A stretch of DNA of 64,000 nt from Shewanella marina JCM 15074 (GTDB lineage Bacteria > Pseudomonadota > Gammaproteobacteria > Enterobacterales > Shewanellaceae): contig NZ_BALM01000016.1 of assembly GCF_000614975.1 (NCBI RefSeq), forward strand, positions 1 to 64,000, given 5' to 3'. Within the stretch, counting starts at the first letter, position 1; the number at the start of each line of letters is the position of its first letter. The notes below the pieces were generated by a model, which worked only from the letters and a program-made list of their open reading frames with translations, did not search any database and was not told the DNA's origin. Below, one piece after another: positions 31,922 through 41,736 of this stretch. Position numbers and translations under genes: made by a program.

Positions 31922-33145
31922 TTAAAATGGCTGGTTTATCATCACCCAGGTTTGAGTACCCTCATCACTTTGGGCAAATTCAGCGCGGATCACTACAGAT
32001 TCAACTTCAAAGCGAATACCGCCACCTAATGACCATGCCATATCTTGATGCAGTTCTGAGAAACTAAATTCATTGGTCACTTTACCGACTTCGGCAAATA
32101 TAACCCATTGCCACCAAGGTACTTGGTATAAATTGAATAACGGCAAATCCTGTAGCGGTTGCCAATGCGGTTGTACTCGATACTCAGCCGTATAGTTAAT
32201 CGCACTGCGCCCGGTAAAACGCTTAGTTGGATAACCACGTAAGCGTTCAAAACCACCTAAGCTATTAGCAGCAAAACTAGGCGGTCTTTGCCAGTCATTA
32301 TCGCTATCAGTTTGATCCCAAGTTGGCGTATCAGCAATAAAGAAATCCAAGGCAATAATACGTTGCCGCATCCATTGATTTGAATCTAATGGAATAAATA
32401 AACTCTGTTGTAATTGCCAGCGAGCCCAATTAACACCATCTTCAATGTTTTCACCTAAAATCCATTTAAAGCGAGTTTGACCACCTTGGCTACTATTACG
32501 CCCTAAATTACGATTATCCCAAGCTAATTCAATTTCAATGCCTTGCACCTCAGATATCATTTCAGGTGCTAACTGCAACTCTCGTTTTTGCCAAAAAGGG
32601 GTAAATTGAATACTGCTCACACCTGAAGTACGAGGATCCCAACTGATAGGCTGTTGACTTGGAAATAAGCTTCTTGCGGCGCCATGACGTCCCTTGCCCC
32701 AAGGCAATACATATTTTGCATGCAACTTGGCGAAAGCCTCATCGCCAATGGTAAGCAGACCAGCGTCATTCAGATTGGGAACTTCATAACTCGGTAGAAA
32801 ATAATTAGCTTCAGTGTAGTGACCCTGATAATACTCTACAGAAAAGAGCCAACTATCGAGCTTAGGCAATTGATAGTGGTAGGCACCAATATAATTCACC
32901 CAGCTCTGATTTGAGCTATATAACCCTAAGCCAAATACAGATGCCTGCACTTGGCCTGCATGTTTGATAACTCCAGCGCCACCGAGCGCTACGCCCATAT
33001 TGTCAGATGAAAATGCAAAAGGAACCGCTTCAAAATCAGCACTTAGCTCTGGTAATGACACTGGCGACAATTCACTCGCCTTTACCGACATACTCATCAA
33101 CATCAATAATGAACATACCGTAATCCATGATTTCCCTATGCGCAT
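31922..33145 (-). CDS. Omp85-like outer-membrane barrel protein without POTRA domains
   Basis: A 407-residue exported protein with a signal peptide ending near VKA. The mature part is one C-terminal barrel domain of the BamA/TamA surface-antigen type. The diagnostic loop is FERLRGYPTKRFTGRSAINYTAEYR, spread over about residues 300-325, with the Omp85 RGY motif. The last strand ends in VMINQPF, a C-terminal Phe recognised by BamA. No POTRA repeats precede the barrel, so it is not BamA or TamA itself. Related short Omp85 proteins have unknown roles. Confidence 0.8.
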   Translation of the reverse strand: MRIGKSWITVCSLLMLMSMSVKASELSPVSLPELSADFEAVPFAFSSDNMGVALGGAGVIKHAGQVQASVFGLGLYSSNQSWVNYIGAYHYQLPKLDSWLFSVEYYQGHYTEANYFLPSYEVPNLNDAGLLTIGDEAFAKLHAKYVLPWGKGRHGAARSLFPSQQPISWDPRTSGVSSIQFTPFWQKRELQLAPEMISEVQGIEIELAWDNRNLGRNSSQGGQTRFKWILGENIEDGVNWARWQLQQSLFIPLDSNQWMRQRIIALDFFIADTPTWDQTDSDNDWQRPPSFAANSLGGFERLRGYPTKRFTGRSAINYTAEYRVQPHWQPLQDLPLFNLYQVPWWQWVIFAEVGKVTNEFSFSELHQDMAWSLGGGIRFEVESVVIRAEFAQSDEGTQTWVMINQPF

Positions 33146-33254
33146 ACTTCAGCACTACCCATCAAAAAAATAGTTAGCGATTATTTCATTTTGCTGAATT
33201 GATCACGATAAATTAATGCATTGGATATATAAAAATGCCAAATAGATCACATAC

Positions 33255-33282
33255 AAAAAACGCAGCTTATTCGCTGCGTTTT
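33255..33282 (-). terminator. Intrinsic terminator of the dnaB-alr operon
   Basis: On the minus strand AACGCAGC, loop GAATAA, GCTGCGTT is followed by TTTT, 18 bases after the alr stop. Confidence 0.88.
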
Positions 33283-33299
33283 AATCATAATCTTAACGT

Positions 33300-34379
33300 C
33301 TATTCATCAATACAAACAGCAACACGAGGCGTTAACTTGGTCACCAATTCATAAGCAATCGTGCCAATATGCTCAGCCACCACTTCAACAGGAAGAGAGG
33401 CTCCCCATAATTCGACTTCATCACCTACAGCATCAGTTGCAGCAACACCTAAGTCAACGGTCAGCATATCCATAGCCACCCTGCCAACAATCGGTACTTG
33501 ACGGCCATTAACCCAAACTGGCGTACCATCACCTGCATTGCGAGGATAACCATCACCATAACCAATAGCTACCACACCGAGAGTGGTATCTTTGTCAGAC
33601 GTCCAATAGCCACCGTAGCCCACAGGCTCGCCCGCTTTATTTTGGCGAACGGCGATCAACTTTGACTTGAGAGACATCACGGGCTGTAAGTCGTGACAAT
33701 CACCGCGATCGCCAGCAACAGGTGACACGCCATATAAACCGATACCAGGGCGGATCCAATCCGCTTGGGTTTGTGGCCAGAAAATCGCACCGGCAGTATT
33801 TGCCATGGTACGCTCGCCGGGCAAATGCTCAGTCAGCGCATTAAACGTTGCTAACTGCATCGCCGTAAAATCAACTTCAGGCTCATCTGCTCTGGCAAAA
33901 TGAGTCATCATATTAATCGGTTTAGCCACCTGCTCACAGGCTAATAGACGTTGGTAAATTGCTTCAAATTCGTCAGGTAAAAAACCTAAACGATGCATAC
34001 CGGAGTCAATCTTAAGCCATACCGTTACAGGCTTATCCAATTTAGCCTGCTCAAGCATCTCGACTTGCGAAATATGATGAACGGCCGTATCAATATTATG
34101 ATTAACTAATAAAGGTAAGTCGCTGGCACAAAAGAACCCTTCAAGTAACAGCAATTTTGCCTTTATGCCACCCGCTCTAAGTTGTAGTGCTTCTTGCAAC
34201 CGAGCTAAACCAAAGCCATCTGCATCATTTAAGCAGTTAGCCACATTTAATAAACCATGGCCATAAGCGTTAGCCTTAACCACTGCCATCACCTTGCTTT
34301 GCGGCGCAATTTGACGAAGCTTAGCTAAGTTATTGCGCAAAGCGGGACGGCTAATCTCTACTCTAGGAAAGGGTTTCAA
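33300..34379 (-). CDS. alr: Alanine racemase
   Basis: A 359-residue fold-type III PLP enzyme (E. coli Alr 359) making D-alanine for peptidoglycan. The PLP lysine is in [12 protein letters not shown] near residue 34 and the catalytic tyrosine in [12 protein letters not shown] near 254. The block [11 protein letters not shown] near 298 is also conserved. It follows dnaB on the minus strand with a 39-base gap, as in many gammaproteobacteria. Confidence 0.97.
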   Translation of the reverse strand: MKPFPRVEISRPALRNNLAKLRQIAPQSKVMAVVKANAYGHGLLNVANCLNDADGFGLARLQEALQLRAGGIKAKLLLLEGFFCASDLPLLVNHNIDTAVHHISQVEMLEQAKLDKPVTVWLKIDSGMHRLGFLPDEFEAIYQRLLACEQVAKPINMMTHFARADEPEVDFTAMQLATFNALTEHLPGERTMANTAGAIFWPQTQADWIRPGIGLYGVSPVAGDRGDCHDLQPVMSLKSKLIAVRQNKAGEPVGYGGYWTSDKDTTLGVVAIGYGDGYPRNAGDGTPVWVNGRQVPIVGRVAMDMLTVDLGVAATDAVGDEVELWGASLPVEVVAEHIGTIAYELVTKLTPRVAVCIDE

Positions 34380-34418
34380 AAAATAACCTTGTGTACACTA
34401 AATCAATATAGGCAACTA

Positions 34419-35825
34419 TTAGTCTTCCTCAAACTGAGGACCTGCATAATTGTCAAAACGAGAATACTGTCCTTGGAACGTTAAACGAACTCGTCCAATG
34501 GGGCCGTTACGTTGCTTACCGATAATAATTTCAGCAGTGCCTTTATCGGGAGAGTCGTTGTTATACACCTCATCACGATAAATGAACATGATCAAATCGG
34601 CATCCTGCTCAATCGAACCTGATTCACGCAAGTCTGAGTTAACAGGACGTTTATCAGCACGTTGCTCCAACGAGCGGTTAAGCTGTGACAGTGCAATAAC
34701 GGGGATCTCTAACTCTTTTGCTAATGACTTTAATGAACGCGAAATTTCAGCAATCTCAAGCGTACGGTTGTCAGATAACGCAGGCACTTGCATTAACTGC
34801 AAATAGTCGACCATGATCATTGATAAGCCGCCATATTCACGCGCAATTCGGCGCGCACGGCTACGTACGTCGGTAGGTGTTAGACCTGAACCATCATCAA
34901 TATACATCTTGCCTTGTTCCAGCATAATGCCCATCGTTGACGATACACGCGCCCAATCTTCATCATCTAGCTGACCCGTACGAATTTTGGTTTGGTCAAC
35001 TCGGCCTAATGAAGCCAACATACGCATCATAATCTGTTCAGATGGCATCTCTAAGCTGAAAATAAGTACGGGTTTATCTTCATGCATCGCGGCCTGTTCA
35101 CACAAGTTCATGGCAAAGGTAGTCTTACCCATAGATGGACGGGCAGCCACAATAATTAAATCACCAGACTGAAAACCTGCGGTCATCTTATCTAAGTCGC
35201 CAAAACCACTAGAAACCCCAGTCACACCGTTATGAGGGTTGTTATAAAGTTCTTCAATTTTATCGACGGTTTTTTCAAGAATACTCTTAATGCCTTCAGG
35301 GCCTTCATTAGCACTGGTTCGCTGTTCAGCAATCTTAAAGACTTTGGTTTCGGCTAAATCAAGTAATGCCCCTGAATCACGACCTTCAGGATTATAGCCT
35401 GCATCTGCAATTTCATGAGCCACTCGGATCATTTCACGCACAACCGCACGTTCACGTACGATTTCTGCGTATGACACAATATTACTGGCACTTGGGGTAT
35501 TTTTAGCAATCTCACCTAAATAGGCAAAACCACCGGCATCTTCTAATTCATCAGTCAGTTCAAGCTGTTCTGACACAGTAATAAGATCGATTGGTTGGCC
35601 ACTTTCGACCAACTTATTCATCGCTTGGAAAATCATTTTATGAGCACGAGAATAAAAATCCTCTTTCACAACGGCTTCTGACACCTTATCCCAAGCCTCG
35701 GCATCCAACATCAAGCCACCTAATACAGATTGTTCGGCTTCAATCGAATGTGGTGGTAGCTTTAACGCGTCGATCTGAAGATCGCGCGGTTTATTTTTGG
35801 ATTTAAAAGCACCTTGTTGTGACAT
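34419..35825 (-). CDS. dnaB: Replicative DNA helicase
   Basis: A 468-residue RecA-like hexameric helicase. The N-terminal domain starts with LPPHSIEAEQSVLGGLM. Walker A is ARPSMGKTTFAMNLCEQ near residue 232, Walker B is IMVDYLQLM near 335, and the arginine-finger region SRSLEQRADKRP-like SQLNRSLEQRADKRPVNSDL is near 375. Full length (E. coli 471), with no intein. It is divergent from the S46 peptidase gene. Confidence 0.98.
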   Translation of the reverse strand: MSQQGAFKSKNKPRDLQIDALKLPPHSIEAEQSVLGGLMLDAEAWDKVSEAVVKEDFYSRAHKMIFQAMNKLVESGQPIDLITVSEQLELTDELEDAGGFAYLGEIAKNTPSASNIVSYAEIVRERAVVREMIRVAHEIADAGYNPEGRDSGALLDLAETKVFKIAEQRTSANEGPEGIKSILEKTVDKIEELYNNPHNGVTGVSSGFGDLDKMTAGFQSGDLIIVAARPSMGKTTFAMNLCEQAAMHEDKPVLIFSLEMPSEQIMMRMLASLGRVDQTKIRTGQLDDEDWARVSSTMGIMLEQGKMYIDDGSGLTPTDVRSRARRIAREYGGLSMIMVDYLQLMQVPALSDNRTLEIAEISRSLKSLAKELEIPVIALSQLNRSLEQRADKRPVNSDLRESGSIEQDADLIMFIYRDEVYNNDSPDKGTAEIIIGKQRNGPIGRVRLTFQGQYSRFDNYAGPQFEED

Positions 35826-35939
35826 TTACACTCCCAGTTTCCAACATTTATGCAAAATATGATATAAAACAACCAACAAAACAGGAATATACCTGTAACC
35901 CTATCCAAATGGATATAATAAAACAAAGAAGGAATGAAC

Positions 35940-38141
35940 ATGCGTAATGCATTGGTTGCAGCCCTTGTGCTGTCTTCTGGCATAGCCTATGCCGACGAAG
36001 GACAATGGCAGCCTTATCAAATGCCCTCTATTGCTGATAAACTTAGCGAAAGAGGTATCAATATACCAGCAAATAAACTGGCAGACTTAACGCAATATCC
36101 AATGAACGCGGTTGTTGGTCTCGGCTATTGTACCGCCAGTTTCGTGTCGCCCCAAGGACTTGTTGTCACCAATCACCATTGTGCCTATCGCGCAATTCAA
36201 TATAACAGTAAAGCTGAGCATAATTATTTAGCTAATGGTTTTCTAGCAAGTAAGCAAACGCAAGAGCCAACTGCAGGGCCAAGTGAGCGATTATACATTA
36301 CTGAATCAGTAATTGATGTCACCAGCCAAGTTTTATCCAATCTATCTGATGATCCTTTGCAACGTTATCAACAGATCCAAGCTAATCGTAAAGCCTTAAT
36401 TAAAGAGTGTGAAAGCGATGACAATTATCGCTGCTCGGTGCGCAGTTACCACAGCGGTTTAGAATATTATCTAATTAAACAATTGATCATTCGTGATGTG
36501 CGCTTAGTCTATGCGCCCCCTGAAAGTGTAGGTGCATTTGGTGGCGATATCGATAACTATGAGTACCCTCGACATTCTGGCGATTTTACTTTCTTACGTG
36601 CCTATGTCGGCAAAGATGGTAAACCCGCGCCATACCATAAAGATAACGTGCCTTATCAGCCGAAAAGCTATCTTAAAATTAATGCTGATGGCGTCAAAGC
36701 CGGTGATGGCGTTTTTGTTGCAGGCTACCCGGGCTCAACCAGCCGTTATCGTTTAACCAGTGAACTGGAATTTGCGAGTCACTGGCATTATCCCGAGATG
36801 GCAAAACGCTACCAATTAAAAATCGATACCATTAATCACTTCGCCAACAATAGTGCCGATATTGATATTAAATATGCAGGTACACTTGCTTCCATGGCAA
36901 ATCGAATGAAAAAACTTAATGGTTTGCTTGATGGTTTTAAAGCCACAGATATTATCGGTTTTAAACAGCAACGTGAAGATGATTTTATCGCATGGTTTGG
37001 GCAACAAACTGAAGCAAACCCACAGCTATTGTCCCAGTTGAAACAGTTACTGGCACAAAAGAATGAGTTACGCCAAACCCATTATTATTTCGAAAATGCA
37101 CAATCAAGCGCCTTGTTGGCAGCAGCCAACAAATTATATCGCCTTGCTAAAGAGCAACAAAAGCCAGATGAAAAGCGCGAATCAGGTTATCAAGAGCGCG
37201 ACCTCAATATGATCCGTGCCAACCTCAAGCGCATTGATTCAAACTTTAATGCCAAAGTGGATAAAACCCTATGGCAACAGGATATTGAAGCCTATCTAGC
37301 CCAAACTCATCGAGTCGCAGCGCTCGATAATATGCTAAAAGAAAGCGATAACAATATCAGCTTGAACGATAAACTTGATGGCTTTTATGCGCTCACAGGG
37401 TTAACCAATAAGGACAAACGTTTAGCATGGATGGCAGCAACACCTGCCGAATTCGAAGCCAGTGCAGATCCATTCATTCGTTTAGCAGTTGCACTCTATG
37501 AGACCAATATGGCGCAAGAGAAAGCGCTTAAAACGCTCTATGGCAAACTGTCTAAAGCCCGCCCTCAATATATGCAGGCGGTGATTAACTACTATCAAGC
37601 CAATAACTGGCCTGTATATCCTGATGCTAACGGCACTCTACGTATTACCTACGGTATGGTCGATGGTTACCAATCAGCAGACGGGCTTTATAAGCAACCT
37701 TTTACAAAGTTAGAAGGCATTACAGCTAAACATACTGGCGTAGAACCTTTTAACGCACCAGAAAAAGTGCTTAATGCCATTAAAGATAAACAATATGGCC
37801 AACACCAAGTCAGTAATATCTATCAAGATCCAAGTAGCTGGTTATGTATGTTCTTCTCATGCGATGCCAAAGTTGAACAATTTAACTCAGTACCCGTCAA
37901 CTTTTTATCCAGTGTAGATACCACGGGCGGCAACTCAGGCTCACCGGTATTTAATGGCGACGGCGAATTAGTGGGACTTAATTTTGATTCAACCTATGAA
38001 GCCATTACCAAGGACTGGTTCTTTAACCCAACCATTACCCGTGCCGTACACGTCGATGTGCGTTATATCTTGTGGATGATGGATAAGGTCGATAATGCGC
38101 AAAATCTGATTGAAGAATTAGAGATTGTGTCAGATAAATAA
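35940..38141 (+). CDS. S46 family dipeptidyl peptidase, DPP11-like (Ser type)
   Basis: A 733-residue periplasmic serine exopeptidase with signal peptide (LSSGIAYA). Triad regions are LVVTNHHCAYRA near residue 79, GGDIDNYEYPRHSGDF near 206 and TTGGNSGSPVFN near 660 with the nucleophile. Eighteen residues after that serine stands Ser (NFDST). In this family Gly there marks DPP7 and Arg or Ser marks DPP11, which cuts after Asp/Glu dipeptides; Ser is the form known from Shewanella. I chose the ATG at 35940, six bases after AGGA, over the one at 35934. Confidence 0.9.
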   Translation: MRNALVAALVLSSGIAYADEGQWQPYQMPSIADKLSERGINIPANKLADLTQYPMNAVVGLGYCTASFVSPQGLVVTNHHCAYRAIQYNSKAEHNYLANGFLASKQTQEPTAGPSERLYITESVIDVTSQVLSNLSDDPLQRYQQIQANRKALIKECESDDNYRCSVRSYHSGLEYYLIKQLIIRDVRLVYAPPESVGAFGGDIDNYEYPRHSGDFTFLRAYVGKDGKPAPYHKDNVPYQPKSYLKINADGVKAGDGVFVAGYPGSTSRYRLTSELEFASHWHYPEMAKRYQLKIDTINHFANNSADIDIKYAGTLASMANRMKKLNGLLDGFKATDIIGFKQQREDDFIAWFGQQTEANPQLLSQLKQLLAQKNELRQTHYYFENAQSSALLAAANKLYRLAKEQQKPDEKRESGYQERDLNMIRANLKRIDSNFNAKVDKTLWQQDIEAYLAQTHRVAALDNMLKESDNNISLNDKLDGFYALTGLTNKDKRLAWMAATPAEFEASADPFIRLAVALYETNMAQEKALKTLYGKLSKARPQYMQAVINYYQANNWPVYPDANGTLRITYGMVDGYQSADGLYKQPFTKLEGITAKHTGVEPFNAPEKVLNAIKDKQYGQHQVSNIYQDPSSWLCMFFSCDAKVEQFNSVPVNFLSSVDTTGGNSGSPVFNGDGELVGLNFDSTYEAITKDWFFNPTITRAVHVDVRYILWMMDKVDNAQNLIEELEIVSDK

Positions 38142-38160
38142 TAATCACCAAACTTGATCG

Positions 38161-38190
38161 AAAACAGCGCCAAGCGGCGCTGTTTTTTTA
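38161..38190 (+). terminator. Intrinsic terminator of the S46 peptidase gene
   Basis: AAAACAGCGCC and GGCGCTGTTTTTTT pair around AAGC and end in seven T residues. Confidence 0.9.
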
Positions 38191-38225
38191 TGTCTGTTTT
38201 TTTGATTGCCGATAAAAATCAGGCA

Positions 38226-38258
38226 TAAAAAAACACCGTCCTAAGACGGTGTTTTTTC
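38226..38258 (-). terminator. Intrinsic terminator of the rpsF-priB-rpsR-rplI operon
   Basis: AAAACACCGTC and GACGGTGTTTT pair around CTAA, with A and T tracts on both sides; it begins 15 bases after the rplI stop and can also act on plus-strand transcripts. Confidence 0.9.
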
Positions 38259-38273
38259 TAAAGCAAAGACTTA

Positions 38274-38726
38274 TTAAGCTTCAGCAACAACAGTTACTTT
38301 AACTAGGCCTTTAACTTCAGTGTGAAGTTGGAAATCAACTTCGAAGTCACCAGTAGTGCGTAGAGCACCTAATGGTAGACGTACTTCAGCTTTAGCTAGT
38401 TCAACACCTGCAGCAGTAACTGCATCAGCGATGTCACGAGTACCAACTGAACCAAATAGCTTGCCTTCGTCACCAGCTTTAGAAGCGATTACTACGCTTT
38501 CTAATGCAGCGATTTTAGCAGCACGTTCAGTAGCTACAGCTAGATCAGCAGCCATTTTAGCTTCTAATTCAGCGCGACGAGCTTCGAAAACTTTAACGTT
38601 TTCAGCGTTAGCAACTACCGCTTTACCTTGTGGTAAAAGGAAGTTACGAGCATAACCAGCTTTAACAGAAACCTGGTCACCTAAGTTACCTAGGTTAGCG
38701 ATTTTATCAAGTAAAATAACGTTCAT
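38274..38726 (-). CDS. rplI: 50S ribosomal protein L9
   Basis: A 150-residue two-domain ribosomal protein joined by a long helix. The N-terminus [32 protein letters not shown] is the L9 signature (about residues 1-32). The C-terminal domain binds 23S rRNA near the L1 stalk base. It is the last gene of the rpsF operon. Confidence 0.98.
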   Translation of the reverse strand: MNVILLDKIANLGNLGDQVSVKAGYARNFLLPQGKAVVANAENVKVFEARRAELEAKMAADLAVATERAAKIAALESVVIASKAGDEGKLFGSVGTRDIADAVTAAGVELAKAEVRLPLGALRTTGDFEVDFQLHTEVKGLVKVTVVAEA

Positions 38727-38754
38727 TATCTAATCCTCTGTTTTCAACTAACGA

Positions 38755-38994
<240 letters not shown>

Positions 38995-39300
38995 CTAAGT
39001 TTTCAATTCGACATTTTCAGCATGTAATACTGTTCGGTTCTGACCATTGCGATTCTGTTGAAGGGCAATAAATCCAGTAACCTCAATATCCACACCGGCT
39101 TTCAGTTTGTCTGTAATGCACTCAAAGTGCGGGCCACTTAATACCACCTGAATTTGGCAGTATACGTTGCGTAACATCTCTGCTTCGTAACGTTGTGATT
39201 TGTGTTCCAACATTAATACACAATGTGCAATGCCTGCTGGGCTTTTAAAGCTTCTAGTACGAGTTATCGTGCCAGATAACACCAATCGGTTGGTGGTCAC
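38995..39300 (-). CDS. priB: Primosomal replication protein N
   Basis: A 101-residue OB-fold single-strand-binding protein (E. coli PriB 104) that helps PriA and DnaT reload DnaB at stalled forks. NRLVLSGTITRTRSFKSPAGI and HCVLMLEHKSQRYEA match the family. Its place between rpsF and rpsR is conserved in enterics and relatives. Confidence 0.95.
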   Translation of the reverse strand: MTTNRLVLSGTITRTRSFKSPAGIAHCVLMLEHKSQRYEAEMLRNVYCQIQVVLSGPHFECITDKLKAGVDIEVTGFIALQQNRNGQNRTVLHAENVELKT

Positions 39301-39308
39301 AGATAAAC

Positions 39309-39704
39309 TTACTCAGCTGATTCTTCAGCGCTTTCTTTAACTTCTTCAGTACGCTCAGCAGAAGCACGACGTGAATCACGCTCGTCTTTTGCTTTAGCCA
39401 TTGGAGAAGCTTCAGTGATGGCAGCTTTAGTACGCATAACCATGCTACGAAGAACAGCGTCGTTGAAACGGAAAGCTGTTTCTAATTCTTCTACAGACTC
39501 AGCAGTAGTTTCTACATTCATAAGAATGTAGTGTGCTTTATGCAGGTCTTGGATTGGGTATGCTAATTGACGGCGGCCCCAATCTTCTAAACGGTGGATA
39601 GTACCGTTTGCTGCAGTGATAACACCAGTATAACGCTCGATCATACCTGGCACTTGTTCACTCTGATCAGGGTGAACCATAAATACGATTTCGTAATGAC
39701 GCAT
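39309..39704 (-). CDS. rpsF: 30S ribosomal protein S6
   Basis: A 131-residue protein. [21 protein letters not shown] and [14 protein letters not shown] are S6 signatures. The C-terminus ends in a run of glutamates ([12 protein letters not shown]), the region extended with Glu by RimK in E. coli. It is the first gene of the operon, after the promoter at 39799-39827. Confidence 0.98.
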   Translation of the reverse strand: MRHYEIVFMVHPDQSEQVPGMIERYTGVITAANGTIHRLEDWGRRQLAYPIQDLHKAHYILMNVETTAESVEELETAFRFNDAVLRSMVMRTKAAITEASPMAKAKDERDSRRASAERTEEVKESAEESAE

Positions 39705-39798
39705 TTATTGCTCCTTACGGTTATCTAGCCTCGGCGTTGGCTCAGTCAAACCAAATGGAGGCAAGGAACTAAAATAAAGTGACTGATTTAGGCGCGCA

Positions 39799-39827
39799 AT
39801 AGTACAGAATGAAATATTAAAATTCAA
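39799..39827 (-). promoter_or_regulatory. Promoter of the rpsF operon
   Basis: TTGAAT (39822-39827) and TACTAT (39799-39804) are 17 bases apart on the minus strand, about 95 bases before rpsF. TGCGCGCC follows the -10 box, a GC-rich discriminator that fits stringent control of ribosomal-protein genes. Confidence 0.65.
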
Positions 39828-39998
39828 GTAATATGTCAAACCAAAACCAATTTAAATGAAATAGTCACAATCAAGCCAGTTGTCATGATTTTTCTAGCTA
39901 ACTGTAAATGTCATATTGAGCTAATTTGAGGATCTAAGGTATGATGCTTACCACTGAATTTTCACTTATTTAACTTATAGCCATTACTAAAAACAATA

Positions 39999-40745
39999 AT
40001 GAATAAAGTTCTCATCGCTACAAGTTTATCTTGCATCTCATTTTCAGCATTTGCATTAGTACCACCGGATTATCAAGAACCGCCAAGCGACTTTACCACT
40101 GAAGTTGAAGCTGGTTTTCAGCTTAATACCGGTAATACTGAATCCACCAGCTTTAATAGTCGCATTAAAATGGTTTATGACACCACGAATGCCAAGCAAG
40201 AAGGCACCATAAAAGCCTATTTTGCGTCAGATGATGAGACTACCACCTCAGAAAAATACGACTTACAACTGCAGAGTAACTATAAACTCAACGGCGGTTA
40301 TATCTTTGGTCGAGGTGATTTCACTTGGGATAAATTTGGTAGTTATACCAAAATAGCTACCGTTTCTAGTGGTTATGGTTTTGACGCAATCAGCTCTAGC
40401 TTAACCAAATTAAGCCTAGAAGTAGGCCCAGGTTTTCGATATAACAAACCGAATAATGTCGATGATCAAACCACTGACCTACCCGCAGAACAAGATGTGA
40501 TTTTACGTACCGCAGTCAAATTTGAACAAAAGCTGCAAGAATATACCAGCTTAACAGCAGACTTAACTGCTGAAGTGGGCGAAAATAACAACACACTGGC
40601 TCTCGATACCAACTATAAAAATACCTTATTTCAAGATTGGGCATTTAAAATTGGCGTGAGTGTTAAATATACCGAAGTGGTACCTGAAGGGACTAAGCAA
40701 ACCGATACGATTACCACCTTTAATCTGCTATATACCTTCCAATAA
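39999..40745 (+). CDS. DUF481 family outer-membrane protein (YdiY-like)
   Basis: A 248-residue exported protein with signal peptide (SFSAFA) and a predicted small beta-barrel. Family features are the start of the mature part, VEAGFQLNTGNTESTSFNSRIKM over about residues 32-54, LKYDLQLQSNYKLN-like EKYDLQLQSNYKLN near 78, and a C-terminal aromatic strand ending LLYTFQ. DUF481 proteins are salt- or acid-induced OMPs of unknown function. It is convergent with the LysR gene. Confidence 0.85.
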   Translation: MNKVLIATSLSCISFSAFALVPPDYQEPPSDFTTEVEAGFQLNTGNTESTSFNSRIKMVYDTTNAKQEGTIKAYFASDDETTTSEKYDLQLQSNYKLNGGYIFGRGDFTWDKFGSYTKIATVSSGYGFDAISSSLTKLSLEVGPGFRYNKPNNVDDQTTDLPAEQDVILRTAVKFEQKLQEYTSLTADLTAEVGENNNTLALDTNYKNTLFQDWAFKIGVSVKYTEVVPEGTKQTDTITTFNLLYTFQ

Positions 40746-40754
40746 CCATCAGCA

Positions 40755-41636
40755 TTAGACGGTATTAAACATACTGTCTAAATAAGAGTGCATCCACGCC
40801 AATACCTGCTTCATGCCCTTATCACGCCGTTTGACTACGCCCATTTCCATATTCAAACTACCCGAGATTTGCCGCGTCGATAGCTCCGTGAGTAAACCAG
40901 AATACCAATCATTACGTGCAACATGTTCAGGCACCAAAGCCCAACCAACACCATGACTGACCATAGAGGATATATAGTAATAGCTATCGATAAACCAATG
41001 GGTTGGTGAGATAGTAATGCCTTGCTCTCCACTCAATCGATTACGAATAACTAACTGCCGATATTGTTTTAGTTGAGTTAATGAGGGTTGTTTATATTGG
41101 GCTAATGGATGAGTTGGACTGACAATTAATGATTGTCGAAAATTAGCAATCGAGATGAAATCCAAATTTGTCGACATCGGCGCAAAGTGAAACATTACAC
41201 CAATATCAGCTTGTTTATGCTCAACCCAATGGGCGATATCCTGTTGTGCACCATTTAATATAGTTAACGTTAGCTCAGGAAACCGTTTAGCAACATCAAC
41301 AAAGAATGTTTCAAAGGCTTCAATCGGTACCGCTTCATCAATCGCAACCGTCAAAGAAACCGCCTCATCCTTAGCGAGCATTGAAGCTCTAGATGACAAA
41401 CGCTGACATTGGCTTAAAACGGAACGAGCATCAATATACATCTCCCGCCCTTGCTCGGTCAGTACAGGCAAACGGTTGCTCCGATCAAACAAATCAAAAC
41501 CAAGATCTAATTCCAAATTAGCAATTGCAGTACTGATCCGCGATTGCGCTTTACCAATTTTACGTGCCGCGGCTGAAAATGAGCCTTGCTCAACCGCAAC
41601 GACAAAGGCTTGTAACTGATCTAAATTCCACTGCAT
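40755..41636 (-). CDS. LysR family transcriptional regulator
   Basis: A 293-residue regulator. The N-terminal winged helix (LDQLQAFVVAVEQGSFSAAA, residues 4-23, then QSRISTAIANLELDLGFDLFDRS) is classic LysR. The C-terminal substrate-binding domain contains THPLAQYKQPSL and GVGWALVPEHVA. I chose the ATG at 41636; a GTG four codons upstream is possible. It is divergent from the MATE gene, 100 bases away, and probably controls it. Confidence 0.9.
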   Translation of the reverse strand: MQWNLDQLQAFVVAVEQGSFSAAARKIGKAQSRISTAIANLELDLGFDLFDRSNRLPVLTEQGREMYIDARSVLSQCQRLSSRASMLAKDEAVSLTVAIDEAVPIEAFETFFVDVAKRFPELTLTILNGAQQDIAHWVEHKQADIGVMFHFAPMSTNLDFISIANFRQSLIVSPTHPLAQYKQPSLTQLKQYRQLVIRNRLSGEQGITISPTHWFIDSYYYISSMVSHGVGWALVPEHVARNDWYSGLLTELSTRQISGSLNMEMGVVKRRDKGMKQVLAWMHSYLDSMFNTV

Positions 41637-41736
41637 AGTCACCACCACCTATCCGATATTGTTATAGATATTAACTTTAAACAATCTGACTTTCTAGGAT
41701 AATAGCGGCAATTTGATCAGTGAGCCGCCTTAAGTT

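Noticed and set aside
31922..33145. Assignment as BamA or TamA
   Set aside because: There are no POTRA repeats and the length is only about half; the match is limited to the barrel.
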